64,000 nucleotides of DNA from Clostridium fallax (GTDB lineage Bacteria; Bacillota; Clostridia; Clostridiales; Clostridiaceae), in NCBI RefSeq assembly GCF_900129365.1, contig NZ_FQVM01000012.1, forward strand, positions 9,571 to 73,570. Reading direction: 5' to 3'. This document shows positions 8,489-17,584 of the stretch, in pieces. Numbering within the stretch: the first letter of the stretch is position 1; the number at the start of each line of letters is the position of its first letter. A program made the translations under genes and the position numbers. The notes under the pieces are model-generated. The model was not told the origin of the DNA. It ran no database searches and saw only the letters and a program-made list of their open reading frames with translations.

Positions 8489-9043
8489 TTATAAAGTCGT
8501 AATTATATTATTAAATATAAGCTTATTAGATTCATATGTTAGATGTATGCCATCTAAGTAATAACTTTCAAAGTTAGGTATTATGGAGGATAAATCTAAT
8601 ATCTTAATATGGTTATTATTTAAAAATTTTTTTGTTAAATTTTCTTTTAATAGTTTTATATTTTTATTTGAATTTTCATAATCAATATTAGAAGACCAAA
8701 GTTTTTTAGCTAAGGGAGGAAAAAATAAGGGTGGGATTAAAAGAAAAACCTTTAAATTCTTTTCTAAAGCTTCATTTACCATTAAAATTAAGTTATCTTC
8801 TATATAATTTAAATGTCTGCCGCTAAGTAAATCGTTACTTCCTCCCATTATAAATATTCCATCAAAAGAGTCTTTTTCTAATTCTTTAGAGAATCTTGAG
8901 AGCATGCCAGAAGTTGTGTCTCCATTACAGCCTTTATTTATAAATTTATGAGATGTATTTATGTTTAATAAATCAACCCAACATTGATTTTTATAAAGTC
9001 CATAGCCAAAGGTTAAGCTATCACCTATACAAAGAAATTTCAA
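8489..9043 (-). CDS. SGNH/GDSL-family esterase or lipase
   Basis: Block I is CIGDSLTFGYG with the nucleophile serine, the oxyanion asparagine lies in GGSNDLL, and the catalytic Asp/His pair is DGIHLT near the C terminus, so the SGNH hydrolase set is complete. There is no signal peptide, which suggests a cytoplasmic esterase or thioesterase. Two starts are possible: GTG at 9052 or TTG at 9043. The sequence AAGGTGA lies 5-6 bases before the TTG and overlaps the GTG, and starting at TTG gives the family-typical MKFLCIGDSL, so 9043 is chosen (184 residues). The substrate is unknown. Confidence 0.85.
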   Translation of the reverse strand: MKFLCIGDSLTFGYGLYKNQCWVDLLNINTSHKFINKGCNGDTTSGMLSRFSKELEKDSFDGIFIMGGSNDLLSGRHLNYIEDNLILMVNEALEKNLKVFLLIPPLFFPPLAKKLWSSNIDYENSNKNIKLLKENLTKKFLNNNHIKILDLSSIIPNFESYYLDGIHLTYESNKLIFNNIITTL

Positions 9044-9116
9044 TTTTATCACCTTATCTTAAAATATTTTTTAGTATATAATTATTATATATAATTTTAT
9101 AAGAAAGAGGAGTTTT

Positions 9117-9947
9117 ATGGAAGATAGATTATATATAGTAGATGGTGCAATGGGAACAGAACTAAAGAATAAAGGAATAGACTATAATAACATATTATTT
9201 GCTAATATAGAGAATAAGGAAATAGTAAAAAGCATTCATACATCTTATATAAAAGCTGGTGCAGAAATAATATCTACTAATACATTTACAATTCTTTCTC
9301 TTTTATATGAAAATAAAGAAGAACTTTTTAAAAAAGTATTAGAAAATGTTATTAATTTAATAAAGGATATTAAAGCTGAAAATCCAAATATAAAAATAGC
9401 ATTAGATTTTGGTCCATTAAGTGCTTCAGCTAAAAAAAAGGATATGAGAAATATATATTTAAAAGCTTTTAATATTATAGATTTTAAAGATGTTGACTAT
9501 ATATATTTAGAAACTCAGTATAGATTGGAAGAAACTTTAATAGCATTAGAGCAATTTAATAAAATCAATAAACCTATAATTTTAAGTTTTACTTTTAATG
9601 AAGAAGACTTACTATATTCTGGTGAAAATATAAAGGAAATTATAAGTAAAGTAAGAAATTTTAATAATATAGTGGCATTGGGATCCAATTGTTGTAGAGG
9701 ACCTAAATCAATGTTTAGTATAATAGAGGAACTTGAAAAGTATTCTCCATATAAAATAATATGTAGACCTAATTTAGGTACTCCTAAAATAATAAAAGGT
9801 AATCTTAAATACGATTATAAAAAAGATGATTTTATAGATGATATGAAGAAAATAAAAGGTTTAGGAGCTACTATAATTGGTGGGTGTTGTGGAACAAATC
9901 CTGATTATATAAAATTATTAAAAAGTAATATAATAAAAAATAGGTGA
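9117..9947 (+). CDS. Homocysteine S-methyltransferase family protein
   Basis: A 276-residue single-domain protein of the Hcy-binding barrel family. VDGAMGTEL at the start, a conserved cysteine in SNCCRG and the paired cysteines GGCCGT near the C terminus are the zinc-thiolate residues used to activate homocysteine. It lacks the folate, cobalamin and activation domains of full MetH, so it would use S-methylmethionine or another small methyl donor, or a partner corrinoid protein. The ribosome binding site is GAGGAG, 6 bases from ATG. No S-box or other leader structure is visible in the short upstream region, which is divergent to the SGNH gene. Confidence 0.85.
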   Translation: MEDRLYIVDGAMGTELKNKGIDYNNILFANIENKEIVKSIHTSYIKAGAEIISTNTFTILSLLYENKEELFKKVLENVINLIKDIKAENPNIKIALDFGPLSASAKKKDMRNIYLKAFNIIDFKDVDYIYLETQYRLEETLIALEQFNKINKPIILSFTFNEEDLLYSGENIKEIISKVRNFNNIVALGSNCCRGPKSMFSIIEELEKYSPYKIICRPNLGTPKIIKGNLKYDYKKDDFIDDMKKIKGLGATIIGGCCGTNPDYIKLLKSNIIKNR

Positions 9948-9961
9948 TTTATAAGTTAAAT

Positions 9962-10006
9962 ACTTAGTAAACTAAAGTTATTAACTATAGTTTACTAAGT
10001 TAAAAA
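9962..10006. terminator. Hairpin between homocysteine methyltransferase and RusA-like genes
   Basis: A 13-bp stem ACTTAGTAAACTA (9962-9974) pairs with 9988-10000, followed by TAAAAATTTTTA. The T-run is weak, but the position between convergent genes supports a shared terminator. Confidence 0.7.
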
Positions 10007-10031
10007 TTTTTATATTAAAAAATTTTAAAAA

Positions 10032-10658
10032 TTATAACATTTTACCTAAACAAGATTTGCAAATTATGGTTCTACCTTTATCTCCTGTAATAAAATCATT
10101 ATTCTTAATTTTTTTACCGCATATAGAACAAATGGTTAAAGAGTCGGTTTTGTTTTTAGTATTTTTAGTGTTTTTATTTAATTTTCCTTTTGTATTAGGA
10201 GGAGGACAATAGGTTATTTTTTCATCCTTTGAAGCTTTTTCTAATACCTCATAGTTGATTTTATAGGAACTTTCTCCAAAAAGTTCAAGTTCAAATCGTG
10301 GATTTTCTTTATCATAAAATTCTTCTATTATTATTCTTCTAATTTGGGCATCATTAATTATAAGCCCACTTTTTTCTATACCATCAAAAATGCTTTTCGT
10401 TACGTTATTAGTATCTGGATGGCGTTTTTCACTTTTATAATATACTTTTAATATAGCGATAAGAGCTTCATCTAACACTATATCAGGGTTTTGACTTCTA
10501 GCTTTTAATGCAATTTCCTCTTCATAAATTGCATATCTGTCGTAATACTTTCCTGTATTATAAGGTAGTATTGCTCTACCTTGGGTATTGAATAATTTAA
10601 AATTGGATTTAGTTATAGGAGAACCTTCAACTATTACTTTGGCATAACATTTTTTCAT
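10032..10658 (-). CDS. RusA-like endodeoxyribonuclease with C-terminal zinc ribbon
   Basis: The N-terminal 130 residues match the RusA Holliday-junction resolvase family, with the key pattern RHPDTNNVTKSIFDGIE followed by LIINDAQI, supplying acidic residues D82, D92 and D103. A Lys/Asn-rich linker leads to a four-cysteine zinc ribbon (C177-C180 and C200-C203). RusA proteins are usually about 120-140 residues and phage-borne, so the added ribbon is unusual. Residue numbering uses ATG at 10658, which has an ideal AAAGGAG site; a longer in-frame start at 10685 covers that site and is rejected. No phage genes lie nearby, so it looks like a resident chromosomal gene. Confidence 0.8.
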   Translation of the reverse strand: MKKCYAKVIVEGSPITKSNFKLFNTQGRAILPYNTGKYYDRYAIYEEEIALKARSQNPDIVLDEALIAILKVYYKSEKRHPDTNNVTKSIFDGIEKSGLIINDAQIRRIIIEEFYDKENPRFELELFGESSYKINYEVLEKASKDEKITYCPPPNTKGKLNKNTKNTKNKTDSLTICSICGKKIKNNDFITGDKGRTIICKSCLGKML

Positions 10659-10807
10659 AAAAAACTCCTTTAAAAACTTTAACAACTATAAGATTTATAA
10701 TGTAATAATACTTTAATTTTACACTATTATATATTAATTTGCATTGATTAACATTTTCGTATAAAGTATAATAACTTATGATTAAAACATTAGAATGAGG
10801 GATATAA

Positions 10808-11827
10808 ATGAAGGATAAAATAATATTAGCGATAGAAAGTAGTTGTGATGAAACTTCTGCAGCTGTAGTGGTTAATGGTAGAAAAGTTCTTTCTAATATA
10901 ATTTCATCACAAATTGATATACATACAAAATTTGGTGGAGTAGTGCCAGAGGTAGCATCTAGGAAACATATAGAGGCTATAAATCCAGTAGTAGAAGAGG
11001 CTATTTTAGAGGCTGGAATAACTTTAGATGATATAGATGCTGTAGCAGTTACATATGGCCCAGGACTTGTAGGAGCACTTTTAGTAGGACTTCAATATGC
11101 AAAAGGATTAGCTTATTCTTTAAACAAACCTTTAATAGGAGTTAATCATATAGAAGGACATATCTGTGCTAACTTTATAGAACATAAAGATTTAAAACCA
11201 CCTTTTGTATGTTTAGTTGTTTCAGGTGGTCATACTTTTATAGTTCATGTAATGGATTATGGAAAATTTGAAGTTTTAGGAGAAACAAGAGATGACGCGG
11301 CAGGAGAAGCTTTTGATAAAGTAGCAAGAGCTATAGGACTTGGATATCCAGGTGGGCCTAAAATAGATAAACTTTCAAAAGAGGGAAATAAAAATGCTAT
11401 TAAGTTTCCAAGAGCTAATTTTCATGATAATACTTTAGATTTTTCTTTTAGTGGAGTTAAATCATCAGTATTAAACTATTTAAATAAAATGAATATGACA
11501 GGTGAAATTATAAATAAAGCAGATGTAGCAGCATCTTTTCAAGAAGCAGTTATTGATGTGTTAACAGAGAATGTCTTAACTACTTGTAAAAGAAGAAATC
11601 TTGATAAAATAGCTATAGCAGGAGGAGTAGCTTCTAATTCTGCTTTAAGAGAGAAGTTAACAGTAGAGGCTGGGAAAAATGGAATTAAGGTACTATTCCC
11701 GTCACCAATACTTTGTACAGATAATGCAGCAATGATTGGAAGTGCAGGGTATTTTGAACTTGTAAAGGGTAATATATCTTCTCTAGATTTAAATGCTAAG
11801 CCAAATCTTAAATTAGGTGAACGCTAA
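10808..11827 (+). CDS. tsaD: tRNA N6-adenosine threonylcarbamoyltransferase TsaD
   Basis: A 339-residue ASKHA-fold protein, the length usual for TsaD. SSCDETSAAVV is the N-terminal nucleotide-binding motif, NHIEGHICA supplies the two metal-binding histidines of the HxxxH pair, and CLVVSGGHTF and IAGGVASNSALR complete the family signature. With TsaB, TsaC and TsaE it makes t6A at position 37 of ANN-decoding tRNAs; the TsaC-type partner is in this window at 57614. Ten bases separate its stop from the next gene, so the two are probably cotranscribed. Confidence 0.97.
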   Translation: MKDKIILAIESSCDETSAAVVVNGRKVLSNIISSQIDIHTKFGGVVPEVASRKHIEAINPVVEEAILEAGITLDDIDAVAVTYGPGLVGALLVGLQYAKGLAYSLNKPLIGVNHIEGHICANFIEHKDLKPPFVCLVVSGGHTFIVHVMDYGKFEVLGETRDDAAGEAFDKVARAIGLGYPGGPKIDKLSKEGNKNAIKFPRANFHDNTLDFSFSGVKSSVLNYLNKMNMTGEIINKADVAASFQEAVIDVLTENVLTTCKRRNLDKIAIAGGVASNSALREKLTVEAGKNGIKVLFPSPILCTDNAAMIGSAGYFELVKGNISSLDLNAKPNLKLGER

Positions 11828-11837
11828 GGAGGATTAA

Positions 11838-12860
11838 ATGAAGTTACTACCGTATTCTAATAGTTTTCACAAAACAAAGATTAAAAGAGATATAAAACCT
11901 TTTGATATTATTAAATATATTTTATTAGTTATAGGTTCTATACTAATTATAGGGTTTTTATATGAATTTATATCTTGTAAGATAGAAGATGGAAGAATTA
12001 TTGATAAAAATAAATTTGTAAGAGTTGATGGTAACAAATATCATTATAAAGTAATGGGCAAAGGAGATATAACTGTTATTTTTGATGGAGATATGGGAGT
12101 CCCTTTTAATCAGTGGAAAAAGGTAGCAGATATATTGGAAAAAGAGGGTAACTGTAGAATGTTTTTCTATAATAGAACAGGCTATGGATTAAATGATTTA
12201 GATAAAAATAAATCCCCAGAGCAGCAGGCTAGAGATTTAAGAATGGTATTAAAAAAGCTTGGTATTAATAGTCAAGTGATTTTAGTTGGAGAAGGATACG
12301 GCACTTTAGTTATGACTAACTTTGCTAAGATTTTCCCTAAATATGTAGAGGGAATGGTTCTTATAAATCCTATAAATGAAAATCAATTTAAAGATTCAGA
12401 TTTTATAAAAGAATATAAAAATAAAGCTTTTGGACAGGGAATATTAAAAGCGGGTTCTTATGTGGGCTTAACAAAACTTTTATATAATATGAATTTAATA
12501 AAAGATCCAACAGGTTATCTAAACAATATAAATGAAGATGATAAAAAAGAATTTAAAATATTAAGAACAAGAAATAACTATATTTCAGCATATAAAAATG
12601 AATTATTTAATGTCATAAATGGTAATAGCAAGTCTCAACAGGAAGGATTAATAGGAGATAAATATTTAACTATAATTAATAATAGTAAATTTTCATCTAA
12701 GCAAAAAGACCTTGAGAATTTAACTACTAACAAAGATGATTTAGACATAGTAGATATTGATAGTAGTAGTGATATAGTTTCTTTAGAAAAAAGTGAAGAT
12801 ATATCTACTGCAATAAGACAGATGTGCAAAAAATATATAAATTCTAAAAAGGCTACTTAA
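11838..12860 (+). CDS. Membrane-anchored alpha/beta-hydrolase-fold protein without the nucleophile serine
   Basis: After a cytoplasmic, basic N terminus a single transmembrane helix (about 27-47, YILLVIGSILIIGFLYEF) anchors a hydrolase-fold domain outside the cell. The strand and loop patterns fit the family (FFYNRTGYGLND; then a helix; then VILVGEGYGTLVMTNFA; then MVLINP). At the nucleophile elbow the G-x-S-x-G pattern is G151-E-G-Y-G155, so Gly153 replaces the expected Ser. The C-terminal catalytic histidine is also not obvious. It may be a non-enzymatic binding protein. The AAGGAGG site lies 5-6 bases before ATG, and it is the second gene after tsaD. Function is unknown. Confidence 0.75.
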   Translation: MKLLPYSNSFHKTKIKRDIKPFDIIKYILLVIGSILIIGFLYEFISCKIEDGRIIDKNKFVRVDGNKYHYKVMGKGDITVIFDGDMGVPFNQWKKVADILEKEGNCRMFFYNRTGYGLNDLDKNKSPEQQARDLRMVLKKLGINSQVILVGEGYGTLVMTNFAKIFPKYVEGMVLINPINENQFKDSDFIKEYKNKAFGQGILKAGSYVGLTKLLYNMNLIKDPTGYLNNINEDDKKEFKILRTRNNYISAYKNELFNVINGNSKSQQEGLIGDKYLTIINNSKFSSKQKDLENLTTNKDDLDIVDIDSSSDIVSLEKSEDISTAIRQMCKKYINSKKAT

Positions 12861-12890
12861 AATTTAATATAATATATTTTAGATATTACG

Positions 12891-12921
12891 ACTATCTCAT
12901 TTTTGAGATAGTTTATTTTTT
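12891..12921 (+). terminator. Terminator of the tsaD operon
   Basis: A 9-bp stem ACTATCTCA / TGAGATAGT with a TTTT loop is followed by a T-rich run. Confidence 0.88.
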
Positions 12922-13194
12922 TAGTAGATTATATATAAGATATTATGAATTAAAGTAAATTTTAAATAAATTCTTTAATTAACTATTTGTTAATAAATAT
13001 TAATTTTATTATATTAAATGAGATTTATTCTGATTTAATTTGTATAATTAAATTTTATTTAATTTTATTAACATAAAATATACAAATATGTTTACTTTTT
13101 GACATTGAACTGTAACAATCTAAGAATAATATAGAAAATGTAGAAAGAAAACAAAATAAATTTTTTATAGAGTAATGTTTAGGAGGTACTAATT
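12922..13194 (+). promoter_or_regulatory. htrA upstream region with probable promoter
   Basis: The 5' part is featureless A/T. A perfect -35 box TTGACA lies at 13099-13104; the best -10 candidate is AATAAT at 13125-13130, with a long 20-base spacer. The ribosome binding site AGGAGGT precedes ATG at 13195. I see no clear stress operator. Confidence 0.5.
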
Positions 13195-14454
13195 ATGAAT
13201 AATGAAAATAATAACATAAATGATAATATAAATAATCAAGCTTCAAAGGATGAAAACATTAAAGAAGAAAAACAACCAGATTTTATTATAGTAGAAGAAA
13301 GCAAAGATGAAAATGAAGAGGGAGTATGGACAACTAAAGAGCCACAAAGAAAAAATAATAAGAAAAGGAGTAATGGAATGAAAAAAGTAGCATCATTTGT
13401 TGCAGCAGGATTAATCTGTGCCATGATTGGTGGTGGAGTAGGAGCTGCTGGAATATATTATTTTAATAAAGATAAACTACAACAAAATAATATAACTTCT
13501 AATAGCAATGTACAATCAAACCCACCAAAATTTATGTCATCAACAGAAGGCGCATTAACTATACCAGAGGTAGTAAAAAAAGTTGAACCTGCAGTAGTTA
13601 CAGTATCAACTAAAAGTTTAGTACAAGGAAATTTTTCAATACAAGAACAAGAAGGTGTAGGAACTGGATTTATAATTAATGATAAAGGATATATAGTAAC
13701 TAATTATCATGTTATAAAAGGTGCAAATCAAGTAAAAGTAACTTTTGATAACGGAAAAGAAGTTAATGCTAAAATAGTAAATTATGATGCGGAACAAGAT
13801 TTAGCAGTAATTAAAATAACTGATGATGTTGAGGTACCAGGAGTTGCAGAACTTGGCGATTCATCAACACTTCAAGCTGGTGATGAAGTTATAGCTATTG
13901 GAAATCCTTTAGGAAAAGAATTTGCAGGTTCAGTAACAAAAGGTATTGTAAGTTCACCTAATAGAGTTATAGATATGAATGGTAAAAAAGTTACATTTAT
14001 TCAAACAGATGCAGCTATTAACCCAGGAAATAGTGGTGGACCATTAGTTAATAGTAAAGGACAAGTAATTGGAATAAATACTGCGAAGAAGACAGGACAA
14101 GATGTTGAAGGTATTGGATTTGCAATTCCTATTGATGAGGTAAAAGAAAGATTAGGAGATCTTTCAAAACCAATATTAAAATTAGGAATAAGTGTAAGAA
14201 ATGTTGATGAAAATACAGCTAAAGCTAACGATTTAGTAGAGGGAGTATATGTAGTAGCTGTATCAGAATTTAGTCCAGCAGAAAAAGCAGGTCTACAAGC
14301 TGGAGATTTAATTACTAAAGTAGATGGAAAGAGAGTTAAAACTACTGAAGAATTAAATAAGATAAAAGAAGAACATAACGCTGGAGATACATTAAAATTA
14401 CAAGTTTATAGAAATAAAAAATATGTTGATATAAATGTAAAACTTGAAGAGTAA
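13195..14454 (+). CDS. htrA: HtrA/DegP-like membrane-anchored serine protease with PDZ domain
   Basis: A 419-residue surface quality-control protease. Residues 1-62 are a charged cytoplasmic tail very rich in Asn and Glu, residues about 64-90 form one transmembrane helix, and residues about 120-325 form the trypsin-like domain with the triad H172 (TNYHVI), D202 (EQDLAVI) and S280 (GNSGGP). A PDZ domain occupies about 330-415 (SEFSPAEKAGLQAGDLI). This is the standard HtrA/HtrB layout of Firmicutes. It is monocistronic, with an ideal ribosome binding site and a strong terminator. In related bacteria it degrades misfolded secreted proteins and responds to envelope stress. Confidence 0.95.
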   Translation: MNNENNNINDNINNQASKDENIKEEKQPDFIIVEESKDENEEGVWTTKEPQRKNNKKRSNGMKKVASFVAAGLICAMIGGGVGAAGIYYFNKDKLQQNNITSNSNVQSNPPKFMSSTEGALTIPEVVKKVEPAVVTVSTKSLVQGNFSIQEQEGVGTGFIINDKGYIVTNYHVIKGANQVKVTFDNGKEVNAKIVNYDAEQDLAVIKITDDVEVPGVAELGDSSTLQAGDEVIAIGNPLGKEFAGSVTKGIVSSPNRVIDMNGKKVTFIQTDAAINPGNSGGPLVNSKGQVIGINTAKKTGQDVEGIGFAIPIDEVKERLGDLSKPILKLGISVRNVDENTAKANDLVEGVYVVAVSEFSPAEKAGLQAGDLITKVDGKRVKTTEELNKIKEEHNAGDTLKLQVYRNKKYVDINVKLEE

Positions 14455-14505
14455 TATGAATAGATTTAGGTTTAGTAATAAAGATATTAAGAGTATATAT
14501 ATTTT

Positions 14506-14545
14506 AAAGCACCTGTACATTATTTAATGTGCAGGTGCTTTTTTA
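14506..14545 (+). terminator. Terminator of htrA
   Basis: A 15-bp stem (14506-14520 with 14527-14541, core AAGCACCTG / CAGGTGCTT, one G-U pair) runs into TTTTTT. The core is among the more GC-rich hairpins of the window. Confidence 0.93.
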
Positions 14546-14767
14546 GTAAAACATATTATTTTTTACCAAAAGTTAATATTTATTATATTAATATTTAAGA
14601 GTAATTAAAAAGTATTATAATTAAATGTAATATATGTAGTATATTATATTAGAAATGTATTTAGACTATCTTAAATAAAGAAATAATATATGGTAAAATA
14701 TAAGTAAAATAATAAGTTTTATATAACTATAAAGTTTTATTAAATTTAGGGGATAAGGAGAATTTAT
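14546..14767. other. AT-rich region upstream of the murK-like gene
   Basis: About 220 bases with many weak TATAAT-like strings and no recognisable operator, RNA fold or open frame. The GATAAGGAG ribosome binding site at the end belongs to the kinase gene. Confidence 0.4.
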
Positions 14768-15661
14768 ATGAAGTACATTATTGGAGTAGATGGCGGAGGT
14801 ACAAAAACTGAAGCTGTAGCATATAATTTAAACGGTGAAAAATTAGGGGTATCCTTAAAAGGTTATGCAAATTTACTTAATGGAAGAGAAGAGGCATTAA
14901 AAAATATCTTAAGTTCAATTAGTGACTTAACAGATAAATTTGGTATAGAAGGAGTAGAGGGTCTATATTTAGGTATAGCAGGATCAGAAGTAGGAAATAA
15001 TGCAAACATAATAGGAGAAGAAATAAAAAATAAACTTTCCTTAGATTCTGTAGTTATGAATGATGGAGAATTAGCTTTACGAGCTATTTTAAAAGGTGAA
15101 GATGGAATATTAACTATTGCAGGAACTGGATCTATTGCTTTTGGAATAAGAGAAAATAAAAGCTTTAGATGTGGAGGCTGGGGTCATCTTTTAGGTGATG
15201 AAGGAAGTGGATATAAAATAGCAATAGATGGTATAAAAAGAATGATTTTTGAGCAAGATAATTCCTTGGAAAAGTCTAATATGTCTAAACTAATAATGAA
15301 AGATTTAAATATTAATTCTGTAGATGAAATAGTAGAATTTGTATATTCTTCGAGCAAAGATGAAATTGCTAAGATAACTCCTATAATAGCAAAGCTTGGA
15401 GAAGAGGGAGATCCTATTGCAAAGGAGATTCTTATTAAAGAAGGAAAAGACTTAGCAAAAACTACTGAAAATGTATACAAAAAACTTAATTTTAATAGTT
15501 GTTACATAGGTTTAGTTGGTGGGGTAATAAAAAAGGCAAAGGTTTTAAGGGAAACTTTTGAGGAATGTTTAAAAAATAATATAAATGTAGACGGTTTTAT
15601 AGATGAAGAGGTTTCAGCTGCAAAAGGAGCTTATTATATCTATAAAAAATCATTAAATTAA
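14768..15661 (+). CDS. BadF/BadG-type ATPase, MurK-like N-acetylmuramate/glucosamine kinase
   Basis: A 297-residue ASKHA-fold kinase. The phosphate-1 motif is GVDGGGTKTEAVAY; TIAGTGSIAFGI and RCGGWGHLLGDEGSGY are the phosphate-2 and adenosine-side motifs of the BcrAD_BadFG family. The small single-domain size fits sugar kinases such as clostridial MurK, which phosphorylates muramic-acid sugars and glucosamine released from peptidoglycan, rather than the radical enzyme activators, which need a Cys pair binding an iron-sulfur cluster that is absent here. Its place after htrA is not informative. Cell-wall sugar recycling is the likely role; substrate choice is inferred. Confidence 0.8.
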   Translation: MKYIIGVDGGGTKTEAVAYNLNGEKLGVSLKGYANLLNGREEALKNILSSISDLTDKFGIEGVEGLYLGIAGSEVGNNANIIGEEIKNKLSLDSVVMNDGELALRAILKGEDGILTIAGTGSIAFGIRENKSFRCGGWGHLLGDEGSGYKIAIDGIKRMIFEQDNSLEKSNMSKLIMKDLNINSVDEIVEFVYSSSKDEIAKITPIIAKLGEEGDPIAKEILIKEGKDLAKTTENVYKKLNFNSCYIGLVGGVIKKAKVLRETFEECLKNNINVDGFIDEEVSAAKGAYYIYKKSLN

Positions 15662-15674
15662 AAGAAAGAGATTT

Positions 15675-15749
15675 AAAGCTCATAATATTATATTTAATTT
15701 AAACTAAATTTTTAATGAATTAGTTTTTATAATATGATATTATGGGCTT
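15675..15749. repeat. Long imperfect inverted repeat between murK-like and Suv3-like genes
   Basis: Arms of about 20 bases (15675-15694 and 15729-15749, core AAGCTCATAATATTAT against ATAATATGATATTATGGGCTT) pair with G-U wobbles, and the loop holds a second short pairing. There is no good T-run, so it may be a weak terminator or an mRNA-stabilising stem. Confidence 0.55.
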
Positions 15750-15786
15750 AATTTAAATAAAAGAGAAAATATTTGGAGGTATGTAG

Positions 15787-17544
15787 ATGAAGAAGAATGT
15801 TATGCAAAGAGAGTTTAAAAAATTAAAGGGGCAAATAAATCAAATAGAAGAAATTGTTTATAATTCTAAGGTTTCAGCATTGCATGAACATGAATCTTCA
15901 GTTAGAAAGAAAATAATTATTTTAAAGGACATGGATAAAGAAGGATTTAAAGATTTTTCAATGATTTATGAAAGATATAATGATCTTTTAGAATATATAG
16001 GAAAAAAACTTTTAGATGATTATAATAAAAAAAATAATACAGATTTTGATTATTATGATGTAGTGAGAAGAAACTATAACGTACTTTTAAACTCTGGAAT
16101 TTTAAGTTTACTTATAACAAAGCACATTCCTAAATTAATAGCAAAAGAATTTAAGAGAGTTTTTCCTGATAATCCTAAGGATGAATATAAAATGGCAAGA
16201 GCTATAAAAAGAAAATTTTATATACATTTAGGAGATACAAACACAGGGAAAACCTATAATGCCATAGAAAGATTAAAAAAAGCTAGGGAAGGTATTTATC
16301 TATCACCTTTAAGAATTTTAGCCTTAGAGAATTTTGAAAAGCTTAATAATGAAGGAATAGTATGTGATCTTTTAACAGGTGAAGAGGAAATAATAAAGAA
16401 TAATGCAACTCATACTTCTTGTACAATAGAAAGATTAAATATAAATAAGGAATATGATATTGCAGTTATTGATGAGATTCAAATGATTGATGATGATCAA
16501 AGAGGTGCTGCTTGGAGTAGAGCACTTTTAGGTTTAAGATGTAATGAAATCCATATATGTGGAGCTTTAAATGCAAAGAATCTTTTAATAAAAATCTTAG
16601 AAGATTGCAAGGAAGAGTATGAAATTGAAATATATAAAAGAAGTATTCCTCTAGAAATAGAAGATAAAGGATTTAATTATAAGGATGCTTCAGAGGGCGA
16701 TGCATTAGTGGTATTTTCTAAGAAAAAGGTTTTAGAACTTGCCAAGGACTATTCAAACATGAATATAAAAACTAGCATCATATATGGAGATTTACCTCCA
16801 GAGGTTAGAAAAAAGCAATATGAAGCTTTCATAAATAAAGAAAATAAAATACTAATAACTACAGATGCTATAGGTATGGGAGTAAATTTACCTATTAAAA
16901 GAATTATATTTTTGGATATTAAAAAATTTGATGGAAATGAAGTTAGGTTTTTAAAGTCACAAGAAGTTAAACAAATAGCAGGAAGAGCTGGAAGAAAAGG
17001 AATATATGATACAGGATATGTTAAAGCTTTAGGTAATAATAGCAATTTTATAAGAGAAAAATTAGAAGATGATGATGAAGTTATAAAAGAAGCTGTAATA
17101 GGTCCATCTGAAGCTATACTAAAAATAGAAAGTCTTAGTTTAAGGGAGAAATTAGCTTTATGGAGTGCTAGAAAAGAAAAGTTAGATTATTATAGAAAAA
17201 TGGATATAAGTGAATATTTAATAATTTTAGATAGGATAAAGGGATATAAACTTAATCAAGATATTCAATGGGATTTATTAAAAATACCTTTTGATGTATC
17301 TAAGGATGAATTAATGGAACAATTTTTGGAGTATATAGATGAACTTTTTATAGTTAAACAAGATAATATATCAAAACCTATATGCTATACTGGAAATCTT
17401 GAAGATTTAGAAAATTACTATCAAAGAATAAATATTTATTATTCTTTTTGTAAAGTATTTAATTTAGAATTTGACTTTCAATGGATATATGAAGAAAGAT
17501 TAAATATAAGTAATGAAATAAATAGTATACTAGTAAGAATATAA
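15787..17544 (+). CDS. Suv3-like superfamily 2 RNA helicase
   Basis: A 585-residue helicase. After about 140 residues without clear motifs the core starts with Walker A in LGDTNTGKTYNAIERLK, motif Ia PLRILALENFE and a DEIQ box (VIDEIQMIDDDQRG) rather than DEAD or DEAH. The second core domain has ITTDAIGMGVNLPI and QIAGRAGRKG (motifs V and VI). DEIQ plus QIAGRAGRKG is characteristic of the Suv3 family, known from mitochondria, where it works with an exoribonuclease in RNA decay. Bacterial members exist but are little studied. The ribosome binding site TTGGAGGT precedes ATG. It has its own terminator. RNA turnover is the probable role. Confidence 0.85.
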   Translation: MKKNVMQREFKKLKGQINQIEEIVYNSKVSALHEHESSVRKKIIILKDMDKEGFKDFSMIYERYNDLLEYIGKKLLDDYNKKNNTDFDYYDVVRRNYNVLLNSGILSLLITKHIPKLIAKEFKRVFPDNPKDEYKMARAIKRKFYIHLGDTNTGKTYNAIERLKKAREGIYLSPLRILALENFEKLNNEGIVCDLLTGEEEIIKNNATHTSCTIERLNINKEYDIAVIDEIQMIDDDQRGAAWSRALLGLRCNEIHICGALNAKNLLIKILEDCKEEYEIEIYKRSIPLEIEDKGFNYKDASEGDALVVFSKKKVLELAKDYSNMNIKTSIIYGDLPPEVRKKQYEAFINKENKILITTDAIGMGVNLPIKRIIFLDIKKFDGNEVRFLKSQEVKQIAGRAGRKGIYDTGYVKALGNNSNFIREKLEDDDEVIKEAVIGPSEAILKIESLSLREKLALWSARKEKLDYYRKMDISEYLIILDRIKGYKLNQDIQWDLLKIPFDVSKDELMEQFLEYIDELFIVKQDNISKPICYTGNLEDLENYYQRINIYYSFCKVFNLEFDFQWIYEERLNISNEINSILVRI

Positions 17545-17584
17545 TTAATTTATATTTAATGATTAATATTATTAAGATTGAAAC

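Noticed and set aside
14768..15661. Benzoyl-CoA or hydroxyglutaryl-CoA dehydratase activator
   Set aside because: It has the same ATPase fold, but the cysteines that bind the bridging iron-sulfur cluster are absent and no dehydratase genes are nearby; a sugar kinase fits better.
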